Shown here piece by piece: positions 27,492 to 37,482 of a DNA stretch of 64,000 bases. How positions within the stretch are numbered: position 1 is the first letter of the stretch; every line of letters begins with the position of its first letter. The translations under genes were made by a program, and so were the position numbers. Below the pieces are notes generated by a model that worked only from the letters and a program-made list of their open reading frames with translations, made no database searches and had not been told where the DNA came from. Origin of the DNA: JAKZVK01 sp965261065 (GTDB taxonomy: Bacteria; Acidobacteriota; Terriglobia; Bryobacterales; UBA6623); contig OZ253444.1 in NCBI GenBank assembly GCA_965261065.1, positions 3,968,001 to 4,032,000 on the forward strand. The letters are read 5' to 3'.

Positions 27492-29233
27492 CTACCCCGC
27501 GGTCCTTCTGCGCACGCGGCCCCGCGAAGCGACAGGCGGCGGCGCCGCAAGCCCCATCACCGCCTCGACCGCGCCCGCTGCCGACACGCGGCCGTTGCCG
27601 TGCCGAGGATGCCAGTCTGTGCCGGAGGGAGGATTCCGTCGCGCCGTCTGTCTCAGGATACGACGGATGTCCGCCGACGCGAGCGGGGCCCCCTGCGCCT
27701 GCGCCTGGGCCATCATCAGCGCGATGACGCCGCTGACCGACGGAGCGGCCATGCTCGTTCCGGACTTTTGCACGGTGCCTGTCAGAGTTCGCGAGTGGGC
27801 CGCAAATACAGCGTGACCCGGCGCGGAGACCTCCGGTTTCTGCCGGCCGTCTCTCGTGGGACCGGAACTCGAGAACAAGGAAAGCGGCAGAGAAGCCTCA
27901 TGGGCGTCGTAGGAACCGACGACGGTCGTTTCCTGGCCGCAGGAAATGGAACCCAGAGTCGTGCTGTTGTCGTGAGGCGGAGCGAAGCTCGATGGATTCC
28001 GATCATCACGCTCGATCCAGGCATGGAATCCTCCGTCTTGAACGCTCACCCCATGCAGCCTGACCGTCCATGACCCAGACGGCAATCCGCTCTCGAGGAA
28101 AACGCCGATCTGGTTGTCACCATTGTTTGGGTCGGCCAATCGATTCGCGGCAAAAATGACCACTTCCCCACCGAGTCGAACCGCCCCATTTTGGCCTGGC
28201 TCCACTCTACCGAGGCTGTTTCCGCCGGGTGCAATCAGTTCGACGGCGAATTGATCCTCGCCGCCATACCACAGCTCGAGCTCGTTGTGCGTGGCGTCGC
28301 CGGGTCTGACTTGCCAGATCAAGTCGGCAGGCGCGCCGGCCGAGACATTGCCAACCGCGTGTATCCCGTCCGCAAACGAGTTGGCCGCGGCAACCACGAC
28401 CGCCCGACTAGGCCCGCCTCGGATGAGCCGGTCCAAGCCATCCTCCACTAACGTGCTCCCGTCGTGCGGCCCCCCGTTTGTTCCCAGGCTGACATTGACG
28501 ACGCACGGCCGGTCGCCCGCTCTGTCGAAGATGTAGAGAAGAGCCTCCAATAAGCGGGTGGAATCGCCGAACGACGAGCCAACGACTTCGGGCCCTTCCC
28601 GAGGGAGGTCGCTTGCCGAGACATCGACGAAGATAATCTCCGCACTGGGGGCCACACCGGGAGTTCCGACCCGCGGCCGTTCCCGGTCGCAATGTCAGCA
28701 ACATGAGTGCCGTGCGTTCCGGGGCTGGGCAGGGCGCTGTCGGGAAACGGCTCGTATCCCAGGGCCGCGTAAGGATCCGGCTGTTGCAAAGCAGCGTTGA
28801 TTTGGTCTCGACTGAACTCCCGCCCGTATCCGAATGGACTGGCGGGGTTGGCGGGCCCGGCTTGACGCCAGATCGAGATCGCTCGTGTGCTGCCGTCGGG
28901 ATTCCGAAAATTGCGGTGTACGAAATCGAATCCGAAATCCACAATGCCTACGACCACGCCGGCGGCGCCGTCGGACTGGTTGCCGGCGGGCAGCAGGGCT
29001 GCTATTGCGCCGGTTTCCGCGATCGTCCGATTGAGCGTGGGTTGGAGAGGCTGCGTTGCCTTCAAGCTTCTGATGAAAGGCTGTTGGCGCAGGTACTCGA
29101 TTCTCGTCACGGGAATTCGCGCCGTCACGATCAAAGTGCCATCTTCGCCGGCGTCCCCGACCGTCCCACCCACTCGGACCTCGCTAAGCCCTTCCCAGGC
29201 GTCCCGGTCCGTGACCTTTGCGATAACGGCCAC
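27492..29233 (-). pseudogene. Subtilisin-family (S8) serine protease, one-base frameshift
   Basis: The GTG start at 29233 directly follows the stop of a 52-codon gene. An I9-like pro-region is followed by the catalytic Asp in VVVGIVDFGFDFVH and His in GTHGTHVADIATG. The frame must then shift near 28677 (one G missing, GG for GGG) to continue PGVAPSAEIIFVDV. The catalytic Ser lies in KSGTSMAAPSVSG, with the Asn region VVVAAANS before it. A beta-rich insert of about 120 residues (around ELELWYGGEDQF) sits between Asn and Ser. About 580 residues in total. No signal peptide is visible, so it may be cytoplasmic or exported by another route. Real decay and base-calling error are both possible. Confidence 0.82.
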
Positions 29234-29392
29234 TTAGTCCTGCCCTGTCGACGTAGCGGGGCGCTCGATGGCTCCGTACAGGCGCCGGGCCACCAACCGT
29301 GGCAATCGGGGGTCCAGTGCCGTTGGAGCATCCGTCGACAGGATTTCCGCTTCGTCCGACGATAGAGGACCGTTTCCAACTTGATTCGCCAT
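29234..29392 (-). CDS. 52-residue protein upstream of and coupled to the subtilase
   Basis: ATG at 29392 preceded by GGAAAGGG; the frame runs MANQVGNGPLSSDEAEIL to ...RPATSTGQD and stops at 29234. The subtilase GTG follows the TAA with no gap, so the two should be translationally coupled. It ends with a basic amphipathic helix (RLPRLVARRLYGAI). No family known. It may be a regulatory or leader protein for the protease. Confidence 0.6.
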   Translation of the reverse strand: MANQVGNGPLSSDEAEILSTDAPTALDPRLPRLVARRLYGAIERPATSTGQD

Positions 29393-29796
29393 GATAAGGG
29401 CCCTTTCCTGGATCAGTGAATTCGGCCAATAGCGACCCTATCCTAACACTCTTTCCTGGTCGTGACGTCGACTTTATGTAGCGGTTCAGTTTGGCGTGCG
29501 CGACGCTTGCGCGGGGAGTTCGAAGCCCTGTCTCAACCTTGCCCGTGTGCCTCCACTTTGGTCGTTCACAATGGGACATTTCTATTGGGCGTTGACACGT
29601 CGCTCGGCAGACCTTGACACTCTGCATGCGGTTATGGTAACTCCTGTTCTGCGTGGACGGCTGTTCGGCGCCCCGCCGGACCACGCCTTGACGCCTCAGG
29701 TGGCGAAGCTAACAGCAACCACCGCTTGGGGTTCATGGAGCGGCGCTTCTCCCGCTCGACAGCACAAGGGTGCCACCGTATTGACGGAGGAGAACC
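29393..29796. other. Intergenic stretch without recognised gene
   Basis: Lies between the diverging protease and DyP loci. It contains GGGACATTTCTATT (29573-29586), which recurs almost exactly at 49855-49868. Such GGGACATTT strings often mark ends of degraded insertion sequences. A strong GGAGGAG site at the right end belongs to the gene at 29797. Confidence 0.5.
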
Positions 29797-30324
29797 ATGC
29801 AAGAAGGCGGCATAGCCAAAGTTCAGAACGCATTGACCCTGCTCTTGACACTCAAGGTACCACCGGGACAAACATCACGAAAGGAAACCTACAACCTTGT
29901 CAAGCAAACGTTCGACACCCCGGAACTTCAGCAATCGCTAATCGACGGCCTAAACAATGTTGGCACGGTCCACTTCGCGCGCTTCTTTTTTCTCGACAAA
30001 CAAGCTGATAAAGCCGGCAATGTGTGGTACAACAAGATGGCTCTAATCACCTCCTATGACGGCGAGCTGCGGCGTTACATAAAAGATTTCGTCAGGGCTA
30101 TCGCTCCCTTGTTCGACGCGCTCTTTCAATTCATGGAAGGCACTGAAAGTATGCAAGATGATCAAGGTCGCGTTGACGTCAAAGGCCATCCAAAAGAGTT
30201 TCTCCAGTTCGCAAAAGACTATCAGGTGCCGCTTGTGCCGACCGATGCCAAGGGTAAGGGTATTCTATACAGCGCCTATCCGGACCTCACCGTCAAAAAC
30301 ATCCGATCTCTCGCATCAAAATAG
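29797..30324 (+). CDS. Stand-alone protein resembling the N-terminal half of DyP-type peroxidases
   Basis: 175 residues with a GGAGGAG site 5 bases before the ATG. It begins IAKVQNALTLLLTLKVPPG and contains VGTVHFARFFFLD, ALITSYDGELRRYIKDFVRAI and DALFQFMEG, which resemble the ferredoxin-like beta-alpha-beta half found in DyP-related proteins. The last third (YQVPLVPTDAKGKGILYSAYPD) is unassigned. It lies 86 bases before the DyP peroxidase gene in the same orientation, so it probably works with that peroxidase. The assignment is moderate; no haem ligand is expected here. Confidence 0.6.
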   Translation: MQEGGIAKVQNALTLLLTLKVPPGQTSRKETYNLVKQTFDTPELQQSLIDGLNNVGTVHFARFFFLDKQADKAGNVWYNKMALITSYDGELRRYIKDFVRAIAPLFDALFQFMEGTESMQDDQGRVDVKGHPKEFLQFAKDYQVPLVPTDAKGKGILYSAYPDLTVKNIRSLASK

Positions 30325-30509
30325 TGTAAGAGCCAAGCAGGCACAACGGTCCTCTCCGGCAACTCGAGAGAACAGAACATCTTTGAAGGTCCTTCGCGGT
30401 AGTGAGTGAGATGCTTGACCTGAACCTTTCTGAAATACAAGGTTTGTCCTTCGAGGTTACAACATGGCATTGGGCCGCCATCTCGTCCAAGAACTGCCCA
30501 GAGCGGACC

Positions 30510-31607
30510 TATTGAATCCCGCAAATTATTATGACACTTTTTGATAGTTTGGAGCATCTATATATGTATGGGCAACCCCAAAGGTGTGAAGCGGGATTTC
30601 AAGGCCCTGGAGAAGCGCCGTTTCGAAGCGATGCGGCTGCTCCACCAAGGCCACAATCAGTCCGAGACGGCAAGACGGCTGAAAGTCGCTCGCCAAACCG
30701 TCAGTGCGTGGCGGTGGCAATACCGCGAGCAGGGTGCGGCCGGACTCCGCCAGGCCGGGCGCGCCGGACGCAAGCCGCTCCTCGATGCCGCACAACGCGA
30801 ACGCCTGACGTCGCTGTTGCTGGAAGGCCCGCAAGCCCACGGCTTCCCCACGCCCCTGTGGAGCTGTCCGCGGGTGGCTCGGCTGATCGGAGACGAGTTC
30901 GGGGTCGACTACCACGAAGGCCACGTCTGGAAGATCCTGCGAGCGCTCGACTGGAGCCCGCAACGCCCGGTCGGAAAGGCGCGCGAGCGCAACGAAGAGC
31001 AGATCCGCACCTGGAAGCGCAAGACCTGGACGCGCATTAAAAAAAAGCCCAAAACGAAGGCCGTACGCTCGTCTTCATCGACGAAAGCGGATTGAGTCAG
31101 AAGCCGCATCGCTGCCGCACCTGGGCGCCACGCGGCCAAACACCGGTGCTGCAGTTTAACTTCAATTGGGAGAAGCTTTCCGTCTCGGCGGGGCTGACGC
31201 TGCGTAACTTCTACTTTCGGCTCTATCCCGGTGCGATCGGCAAAGAGCAAGTGATCGACTTTCTCAAGGCGTTGGTACGTCATATCGATCGGCCGCTGCT
31301 GATCGTCTGGGACCGGCTGCCGGCGCACCGTAGCCGCCTGGTGCAAGAGTTCATCCAACTCTCCGAAGGCCACATCGCAACCGAGTACTTGCCACCCTAT
31401 GCGCCGGAGTTGAATCCGGTGGAATACATCTGGGCTTACTGGAAGCAGCACGAGTTGCCGAACGTCTGTCCGAAGGACTACGGCGAGCTGAACGAGCGGG
31501 CCCGCAAGGCACTCCGCCGCATGCACCGCAAACCGCGTTTGATCACGGCCTTCTGGAAACAGTCTTCTCTTTGCTTCGAGTGACGGGATATTATGCGGGA
31601 CTCAATA
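30510..31607 (+). mobile_element. IS630-family element, copy D, complete
   Basis: 1098 bp with both terminal repeats and flanking TA, inside the DyP gene. Nearly identical to copy B, with a few substitutions and two small length differences near the left end. Confidence 0.92.
30568..31583 (+). CDS. IS630 transposase, -1 frameshift fusion (copy D)
   Basis: OrfA ATG 30568 to 31095; OrfB frame to 31583. The eight-A slippery run is intact at about 31039-31046, so the full-length DDE transposase should be made. One residue in OrfA differs from copy B (LLHQGHNQ instead of LLDQGHNQ). Probably an active copy. Confidence 0.88.
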
Positions 31608-32049
31608 AATAGGTATGACTATGTGCCGTCTGAAGATGGCTGCAACACCATTGACGATCGAGATGGGTACCGCTGTCCTTTAGGTGCACATATGCGCCGT
31701 AACAATCCGCGGGGTGAGGCGACAGTCCCGGGAGGCGTGGGTCATAAGCGCCGTATTATTCGGCGTGGGATGCCTTACGGACCCGCTTATCGTGGGGATC
31801 CGAATGACGGTATAGAGCGTGGACTGGTGGGTCTTTTTATCAACGCCAGTCTGGAGTCCAAGTTTGAGTTCTTGATGCATATCTGGGTAAATGGAGAGGC
31901 CCCTTCTACCCAGGCACGCGGATACATTCTGAAAGGTCGAGACGTGCTGCTGGGTGATAATGACCCCTCCACGAGTATGTTTCAGATTCCCGTCAAACCG
32001 CCGACGGGAACCAAACCCGTGATCAAGGAAATTAAGGGCTTTTCGCGAT

Positions 32050-33080
32050 GCTTGGTATCCACTTGACTCAGGTGACCCCAAGATGTAGTGTAGGGCCTGG
32101 TGGAGGATTACCCGCGCGACCAACTCGAATTCGAGTCTCACTTTGCGAGCGAGGAGGCTTGCCGCGACTATCTGTTCGCCTTGCGCTGGCCAGAGGGTTT
32201 CCGCTGTCCAAGGTGTGGGCATGAGCGCGCTTGGCCGGTGCGCAAAGTGTGGTTCGAATGCGCTCGCTGCGGGCGGCAAACCTCCGTCACCGCCGGCACG
32301 ATCTTTCAAGACACACGCAAGCCGCTGCGGCTGTGGTTCCGGGCGATGTGGACCATCACCACGCAGAAGAATGGGGCCAGCGCCCTGGGTCTACAGCGCG
32401 TTCTGGGACTGGGCAGTTACCAAACCGCCTGGCCTTGGATGCACAAGCTGAGGCGAGCGATGGTGCGCCCGGGGCGGGAGCGATTGACGGGCCTCGTCGA
32501 GGTCGATGAGACCTACTGGGGCGCTGAAGAAGAAGGGGTAATCGGCCGGCAGACCGAGCGTAAAGCGTTGATTGCAGTCGCCGCGGAAGAGAGAGGCACC
32601 GGGCTGGGGCGCATCCGCATGCAGCGCGTTCAGAACGCCTCGGCGGCCAGTTTGATGCCCTTCGTCGAGGAGTCGGTCGAGCCGGGCAGCGTGGTTGTTA
32701 CCGACAACTGGTCGGGCTACGATCCGCTCAAGAAGAAGGACTACCAGCGTCGTATCATCTCGATTAACAACCGCCGCGAGCAGGCCTCGCAGCTACTGCC
32801 GAGGGTGCACTTGGCGATCTCGCTACTCAAGCGCTGGATGCTGGGCACGCATCAGGGGGCGGTCAGCCACGAGCATCTGGACTACTATCTCGACGAGTTC
32901 GTGTTCCGCTTCAATCGGCGCAGATCACGCAGTCGGGGCAAGCTCTTCTACCGCCTTGTGCAGCAGGCCATGGCGGTGGAGCCGACGCCGTACCGCTCGA
33001 TCGTCGCCGATTGGGACGCTAAGACGCTGTGAGCCCAACTACAAGATGTTGGGGTCACCTGAGTCAAGTGGATACCCGGC
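32050..33080 (+). mobile_element. IS1595-family element, copy 1
   Basis: 1031 bp with ends GCTTGGTATCCACTTGACTC and GCCGGGTATCCACTTGACTC (inverted), flanked by the 8-bp duplication TTCGCGAT (32042-32049 and 33081-33088), as expected for IS1595. Removing it restores the DyP C-terminus in frame. Confidence 0.93.
32100..33032 (+). CDS. IS1595-family transposase (copy 1)
   Basis: 310 residues from a GTG start. The N-terminal zinc ribbon is CPRCGH...CARCGRQ. The ISXO2-like DDE domain has VEVDETYWGA (Asp), VVVTDNWSGY (Asp), and a C-terminal region with HLAISLLKRWMLGTHQGAVSHEHLDYYLDEFVFRFNRR that carries the closing acidic residue and the NRR tail. Frame intact and likely active. Confidence 0.92.
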   Translation: MEDYPRDQLEFESHFASEEACRDYLFALRWPEGFRCPRCGHERAWPVRKVWFECARCGRQTSVTAGTIFQDTRKPLRLWFRAMWTITTQKNGASALGLQRVLGLGSYQTAWPWMHKLRRAMVRPGRERLTGLVEVDETYWGAEEEGVIGRQTERKALIAVAAEERGTGLGRIRMQRVQNASAASLMPFVEESVEPGSVVVTDNWSGYDPLKKKDYQRRIISINNRREQASQLLPRVHLAISLLKRWMLGTHQGAVSHEHLDYYLDEFVFRFNRRRSRSRGKLFYRLVQQAMAVEPTPYRSIVADWDAKTL

Positions 33081-33269
33081 TTCGCGATTTATAAAAACGA
33101 GGGGAAGCGCTTATCTGTTCTTGCCCAGTATTACCGGGCTTAGGTTTCTGGCGGGGCAGTGAGCGGTGCGGTTGACCTTCGCTTCTCCCTGGGTCACGGG
33201 CGGGGCGGCGTTTGTTCAGCCGGGCGGCGCCTGGGAACGATCGGCGGGAATAGAGGCGCGGTGGAGCTT

Positions 33270-35556
33270 CTATGCGGAGGTCCCGGATTGTCCTTGCGTG
33301 TTGGCTTCGGCCAGGCCAAGGTCACGCAGCAATTCCTCGAAGCGGGGGTCGGAGCGGAGCGGGTCGGCCCATGGAGAAACCTTAAGGTTCGTGAGCAAGG
33401 AGTCTCGTTCGTTGCAGGCAGTGCTCAGCCATTCGAACGTGCGATCGCTGTCGCCAAGTCCCGCATAACCCCAGGCGACACCCAAGGCCGGGAAGTATCC
33501 TTGAGTGCGTCGTGCCTCTAGCTCGTCCAGGATGTTGCGCGCTTCCGTCTGTCGGCCGGCTAACGCCAAAGACCAGGCCAGGCCCGATTCAGTAATCGGG
33601 TCGACCTTGGCGATGGCCTTGGCCTGTTGGAAGGTCGCCACCGCTTCATCGTACCGTCCCGTTGCCACCGAAGTCAGGCCCAAATACCAATAAGCGGGGT
33701 AGTAGCTCGGCTCGATGTCGAGCGTTTTTCGGGCCTGTTCGACCGCTTCGTCATAGCGGCGGGCGGCATACAGAACGTCGGAGAGTATGCGATTCACCTC
33801 AAGCGAAATCGGATCCAGGTCCAAGGCTTGCTTTGCTCTGGTAACGGCATCATCCAGCCGGCCTGTATAGGCCTGCAAGATGGCGTAGTGGGAGTGCGCC
33901 TCCGCGTACCCTGGGTTCAGTTCAATGGCACGTTGGAACTCGCGTTCGGCTCCGGGCCAATCTCGTTCGTAGAAGTGCAGTACGACTGCCAACGAGGCGT
34001 GACCGTGAGGAAGATCGGGGCTCAACGCCAAAGCTTTTTGTGCCTCTGCTTTGGCTTGGGGCATCAGGGCCGACGGAGGGCCGAACCCGGCGACAGCCAT
34101 GTGTGCATACGCGACCGCCAGCTCCGCAGGGGGCTCAGGATAGTTGGGGTCTTCCTGGATGGCCTGCTGGAAGTACTCGATGCTCTTCTGCAGGCCCTGC
34201 GCCGTCAATTTGTTCCAGTGGTGACGACCCTTCAGATACAGGTTGTAGGCCTCCAGGTTCTCCGTAGAGCGCCAGACGAGCGTGGGCCGCATTCCGGAAG
34301 CCAACTTCACCCTCAGCTTGGCGACAATGGCCCGTGAGATCTCATCCTGAATGTCGAAGACATCCTCGACAATCCGGTCGTATCGCTCTGACCAGATCTG
34401 GTAACCGTCATCGACACTGGTCAGTTGGGTAGTCACACGGAGCCGGTTGCCGGACCGGCGAACGCTCCCCTCGAGGACCACACTGACGTTGAGCTTTTCA
34501 GCCACCTCCTGGATGTCAGGATTAGCGCCCTTGAAAAAAACGTTGACGTACGGGCCGGCACTCGCAGACCTTCGATTCGGGCCAGAGCGTTTAGAATGTC
34601 TTCCGTCATTCCATCGCTGAAGTACTCGTCTTCTTCATCACGACTCAGGTTGACAAACGGCAGGACCGCAATGGATGTAGGCGACCCAGCGCTTCGAGAA
34701 GATCTCGTTACCCCGGCAGGGGTCAGTCTCGTGCCGGAGGTCAGGTTCCGGCGGACGGCCCGCAGATCCACCAGCAACTCTTCCACACGCTGGTAGCGCT
34801 CTTCGGGGCTCTTCTCCAGACACTTGTTGACAACTCGTTCCAGCTCCATCGGAACCCCGCTGCGCAACCCGGTGAGCGCTTCTGGTTTCTCGTTCAGCAG
34901 CGAGTAGACGATCACTTGCTCGTAGTCACCACGGAACGGGAGCTGCCCGCTGACCATCTCGTAGAGCACCACCCCCAGCGACCAGATGTCAGTGCGGTGG
35001 TCCACCTCGACGCCCTCGGCCTGTTGCGGGGACATGTAGGCCACGGTGCCGAGGGTTGTTCCTTCCTTTGTGAGGCGAGAATCGGAGACCGACAACTGCG
35101 CCAGGCCAAAGTCGGTCAGCACCGCCCTGCCGCCCGAAGTCAACATGACATTGGCGGGCTTGATGTCGCGATGGTAGACACCCTTGCCGTGCGCCTCGGC
35201 TAGGCCCTGGGCTGCTTGGACCGCGATGTCGAGCAAGCGCTCGATTTTCAACGGCCCGGCTTTAATCTCGTCGGCCAGCTCGCGACCTTCGAGATAGGCC
35301 ATCACGATGAAAGCCTTCCCGCCGACCTCGTCGATCTCATAGACCGTGCAGATACTGGGGGATCGAGCGCGGCGGCAGCCTTCGCCTCTCGAATAAAGCG
35401 TCGCCGGAATTCGTCGTCGGAAACCAAGTTGGCCGCGAGGAACTTCAGCGCGACCGTTCGCCCAAGGTTTACATCCTCGGCCTTGTACACGACCCCCATT
35501 CCGCCTTCCCCAATCTTTTCGAGGATGCGGTAGTGGGAGATGGTTTGGCCGACCAT
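33270..35556 (-). pseudogene. Ser/Thr protein kinase with TolB-like and TPR domains, two frameshifts
   Basis: Start at 35556 (MVGQTISHYRILEKIGEGGMG). Kinase domain: glycine loop GEGGMGVVY, VALKFL lysine, HRDIKPANV, DFGLAQ, SPQQ. A one-base loss in the five-C run at 35357-35361 (coding strand) breaks the frame just after KAAAALD. A second loss in the seven-T run at 34534-34540 breaks it after RVPARTSTFF. Between these is a TolB/FlgO-like segment (SIAVLPFVNLS...YFSDGMTEDI), then VVLEGSVRRSG and about seven TPR repeats to 33270. Adding one base to each run gives a single protein of about 760 residues. This architecture is common in Acidobacteriota. Confidence 0.85.
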
Positions 35557-35892
35557 GCTTGCTGAGTCCAACGACGCCTCCAATCTGGCTGAATTGTAGC
35601 GCGATCGAGTTGGCGGCGGAATCAGCCTCACCTGACGCCGGCCTCACGTGCCGGGCGGCAACCACGAGGCCAAGCAGACTGCGGCCCCTGATCACACAAA
35701 CCAAGAGTCGCTACACAACGAACCCAATTCCCGTGGGGCCCAGCGAACCCCGTACGTCCGGGCCAAACAAAGCCAATCCCGAGGGCCAAGACTAACCCAT
35801 TTCCCCCCTGTTCATCGGGGCTTTGGCCGTGGCTCACGCCTCATAAATCACGGTTCACGATTCACGGAACACTTCCCTCCTACAATGGAGGC
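35557..35892. other. Intergenic region between kinase-TPR and tilS
   Basis: The two genes diverge here, so both promoters should be inside. I see no coding frame with family resemblance. A TCACGGTTCACGATTCACGG direct-repeat-like motif lies at about 35848-35867. Confidence 0.45.
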
Positions 35893-37353
35893 GTGACCCG
35901 CAAGGCCGCACAAACGATCGCCAAGCACGGGATGGTCTGCGCCGGCGACCGGTTGGCTGTGGCTGTGTCGGGCGGGCCCGACTCGGTAGCGCTTCTGCAC
36001 GTGTTGCGGGAGTTGGCCGCGGACCTCGATATCTCGCTGGCGGTCGCCCACCTGAACCACCAGCTTCGCGGAGACGAGTCGGACGAAGACGAGGCCTTTG
36101 TCCGCAGCCTGGCGGAGGGCCTCGGGCTCGATTTTCACGTTCATACGGTGAATGTGCGCGCCGAGGCCGACCGGAGGGGCGAAAACCTCGAGCAAGTGGC
36201 TCGCCAAGCGCGATATCAGTGGTTTCACCGATTGATTGCAGACGGACTTGTTGACAAGGTGGCAGTAGGCCACACCCGCTCGGACCAGGCGGAAACCGTG
36301 CTCTACCGGCTACTGCGAGGGGCAGGGAGCGCGGGCCTGTCGGGGATTCACCCGATCTTGGGCGGGGTCTTGGGCGGAAGGGTGATCCGGCCTTTGCTCG
36401 GCGTAAGCCGCGCGGAGGTGATGGCCTATCTGGAGTCGGGCGGCCATGAGTGGCGCGAAGACTCCTCCAACGCGGATGAAGCGTTCGACCGGAACCGCTT
36501 ACGCCATCGTCTGATGCCGCTACTAGCCAAAGACTGGAATCCCAACGTCGAGCAGACGCTCGCGCGCATGGCCGACTGGGCCCAAGCCGAAGAGGCGTAC
36601 TGGGCCGAGACGCTGCCGGCCCTCGGCTCGGGGGTGGTCGAACCGGTAACCGACGGTACGGGGCCCGAAGGCGTGCGTCTGAGCGTGGAGGCAATGGCCC
36701 GGCTACCGCTGGCCGTGCAGCGGAGGCTGCTGCGCGCGGCGCTCGAGCAGGTCCGTGGCGACCTGCGCGGGATTGATTTCGAGCACATCGAAAGCCTCCG
36801 GGGTCTGCTCGACATGGGCAGCGGGTCGGTTGACCTGCCCGGGGCTACGGGGACGAAGTCATTCAACCGGATCTTGTTGGCCCGCTCCGACACCACCCAG
36901 ACGACCGGCCGGGCCGAGTTCAGCGTAACGGTCGACGCGCCGGGACGCTTCGAGATCCCCGGCACGTCAAGCGTTTTGGTATTGAGATTGCTCCGTCGAG
37001 CCGATGTGAAAGATGGTTATAATGGTAAACGGCAGCAGATTCTCGATTGGCATAAGGTTCCTAAACCGTTACGTTTGCGGAGCTGGCGGGCAGGTGACCG
37101 GTACCAACCCCTGGGGCGTTCAAGGCCCAAGAAGCTCAAGGCCCTGTTCCAGGAGCGCCGAATCGAGGTTTGGAAGCGTGCCGGCTGGCCGGTCGTGACC
37201 GCTTGGGCCGAGACATTCTACGGTCCCGAAGGCGGACCCGAGAAAGGGCCGCGCGCTGAGGCCATTGTCTGGACACGCGGGTTCGGTCCAGCCGAGCAGT
37301 TTGCCGCGCAGGAAGGGGCCGAGACGCTTCTCGAGATCACGGAAGCCGGCTGA
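35893..37353 (+). CDS. tilS: tRNA(Ile)-lysidine synthase
   Basis: 486 residues. It modifies the wobble cytidine of the tRNA that reads AUA, using ATP and lysine, and is essential for decoding. The PP-loop SGGPDS is at residues 26-31, followed by AHLNHQLRG, the LEQVARQARYQWF helix and VAVGHTRSDQAETVLYRLLRGAG. It continues with the typical GLSGI, RPLLGVSRAEV and WREDSSNAD segments. The C-terminal domain (LRLRSWRAGDRYQPLGR) is present. The start is a GTG with a GGAGG too close for ideal spacing; an internal Met (residue 14) could be the real start. It is followed by ftsH, a widespread arrangement. Confidence 0.95.
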   Translation: MTRKAAQTIAKHGMVCAGDRLAVAVSGGPDSVALLHVLRELAADLDISLAVAHLNHQLRGDESDEDEAFVRSLAEGLGLDFHVHTVNVRAEADRRGENLEQVARQARYQWFHRLIADGLVDKVAVGHTRSDQAETVLYRLLRGAGSAGLSGIHPILGGVLGGRVIRPLLGVSRAEVMAYLESGGHEWREDSSNADEAFDRNRLRHRLMPLLAKDWNPNVEQTLARMADWAQAEEAYWAETLPALGSGVVEPVTDGTGPEGVRLSVEAMARLPLAVQRRLLRAALEQVRGDLRGIDFEHIESLRGLLDMGSGSVDLPGATGTKSFNRILLARSDTTQTTGRAEFSVTVDAPGRFEIPGTSSVLVLRLLRRADVKDGYNGKRQQILDWHKVPKPLRLRSWRAGDRYQPLGRSRPKKLKALFQERRIEVWKRAGWPVVTAWAETFYGPEGGPEKGPRAEAIVWTRGFGPAEQFAAQEGAETLLEITEAG

Positions 37354-37482
37354 CGGCACCGGTCCGGGATGGATGGGTTCGACACGGAATCAACTTTTTG
37401 AAATCGAATGGTGAGCTAACAGCGTCTAAGAGTTAAAAGCGCCGCTCTGCTCGTCCGGAGGCGGCGGCAAGGAAACCTAATC

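Larger units (their letters stand above)
30411..33162 (+). pseudogene. DyP-type haem peroxidase gene, broken by IS630, IS1595 and a deletion (reconstruction)
   Basis: It starts MLDLNLSEIQG at 30411. One T added to TTT at 30443-30445 gives the family-typical QGFVLRGYNMALGRHLVQELPRAD. IS630 copy D follows. At 31608 the frame resumes with DYVPSEDG and RCPLGAHMRRNNPRG, the conserved haem-side segment, then GLVGLFINASLESKFEF. IS1595 copy 1 interrupts it at FSRF; the gene then ends FIKTRGSAYLFLPSITGLRFLAGQ at 33162. The central 150-200 residues normal for DyP enzymes are missing at the IS630 site, which suggests that recombination between two IS630 copies deleted them. Confidence 0.8.
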
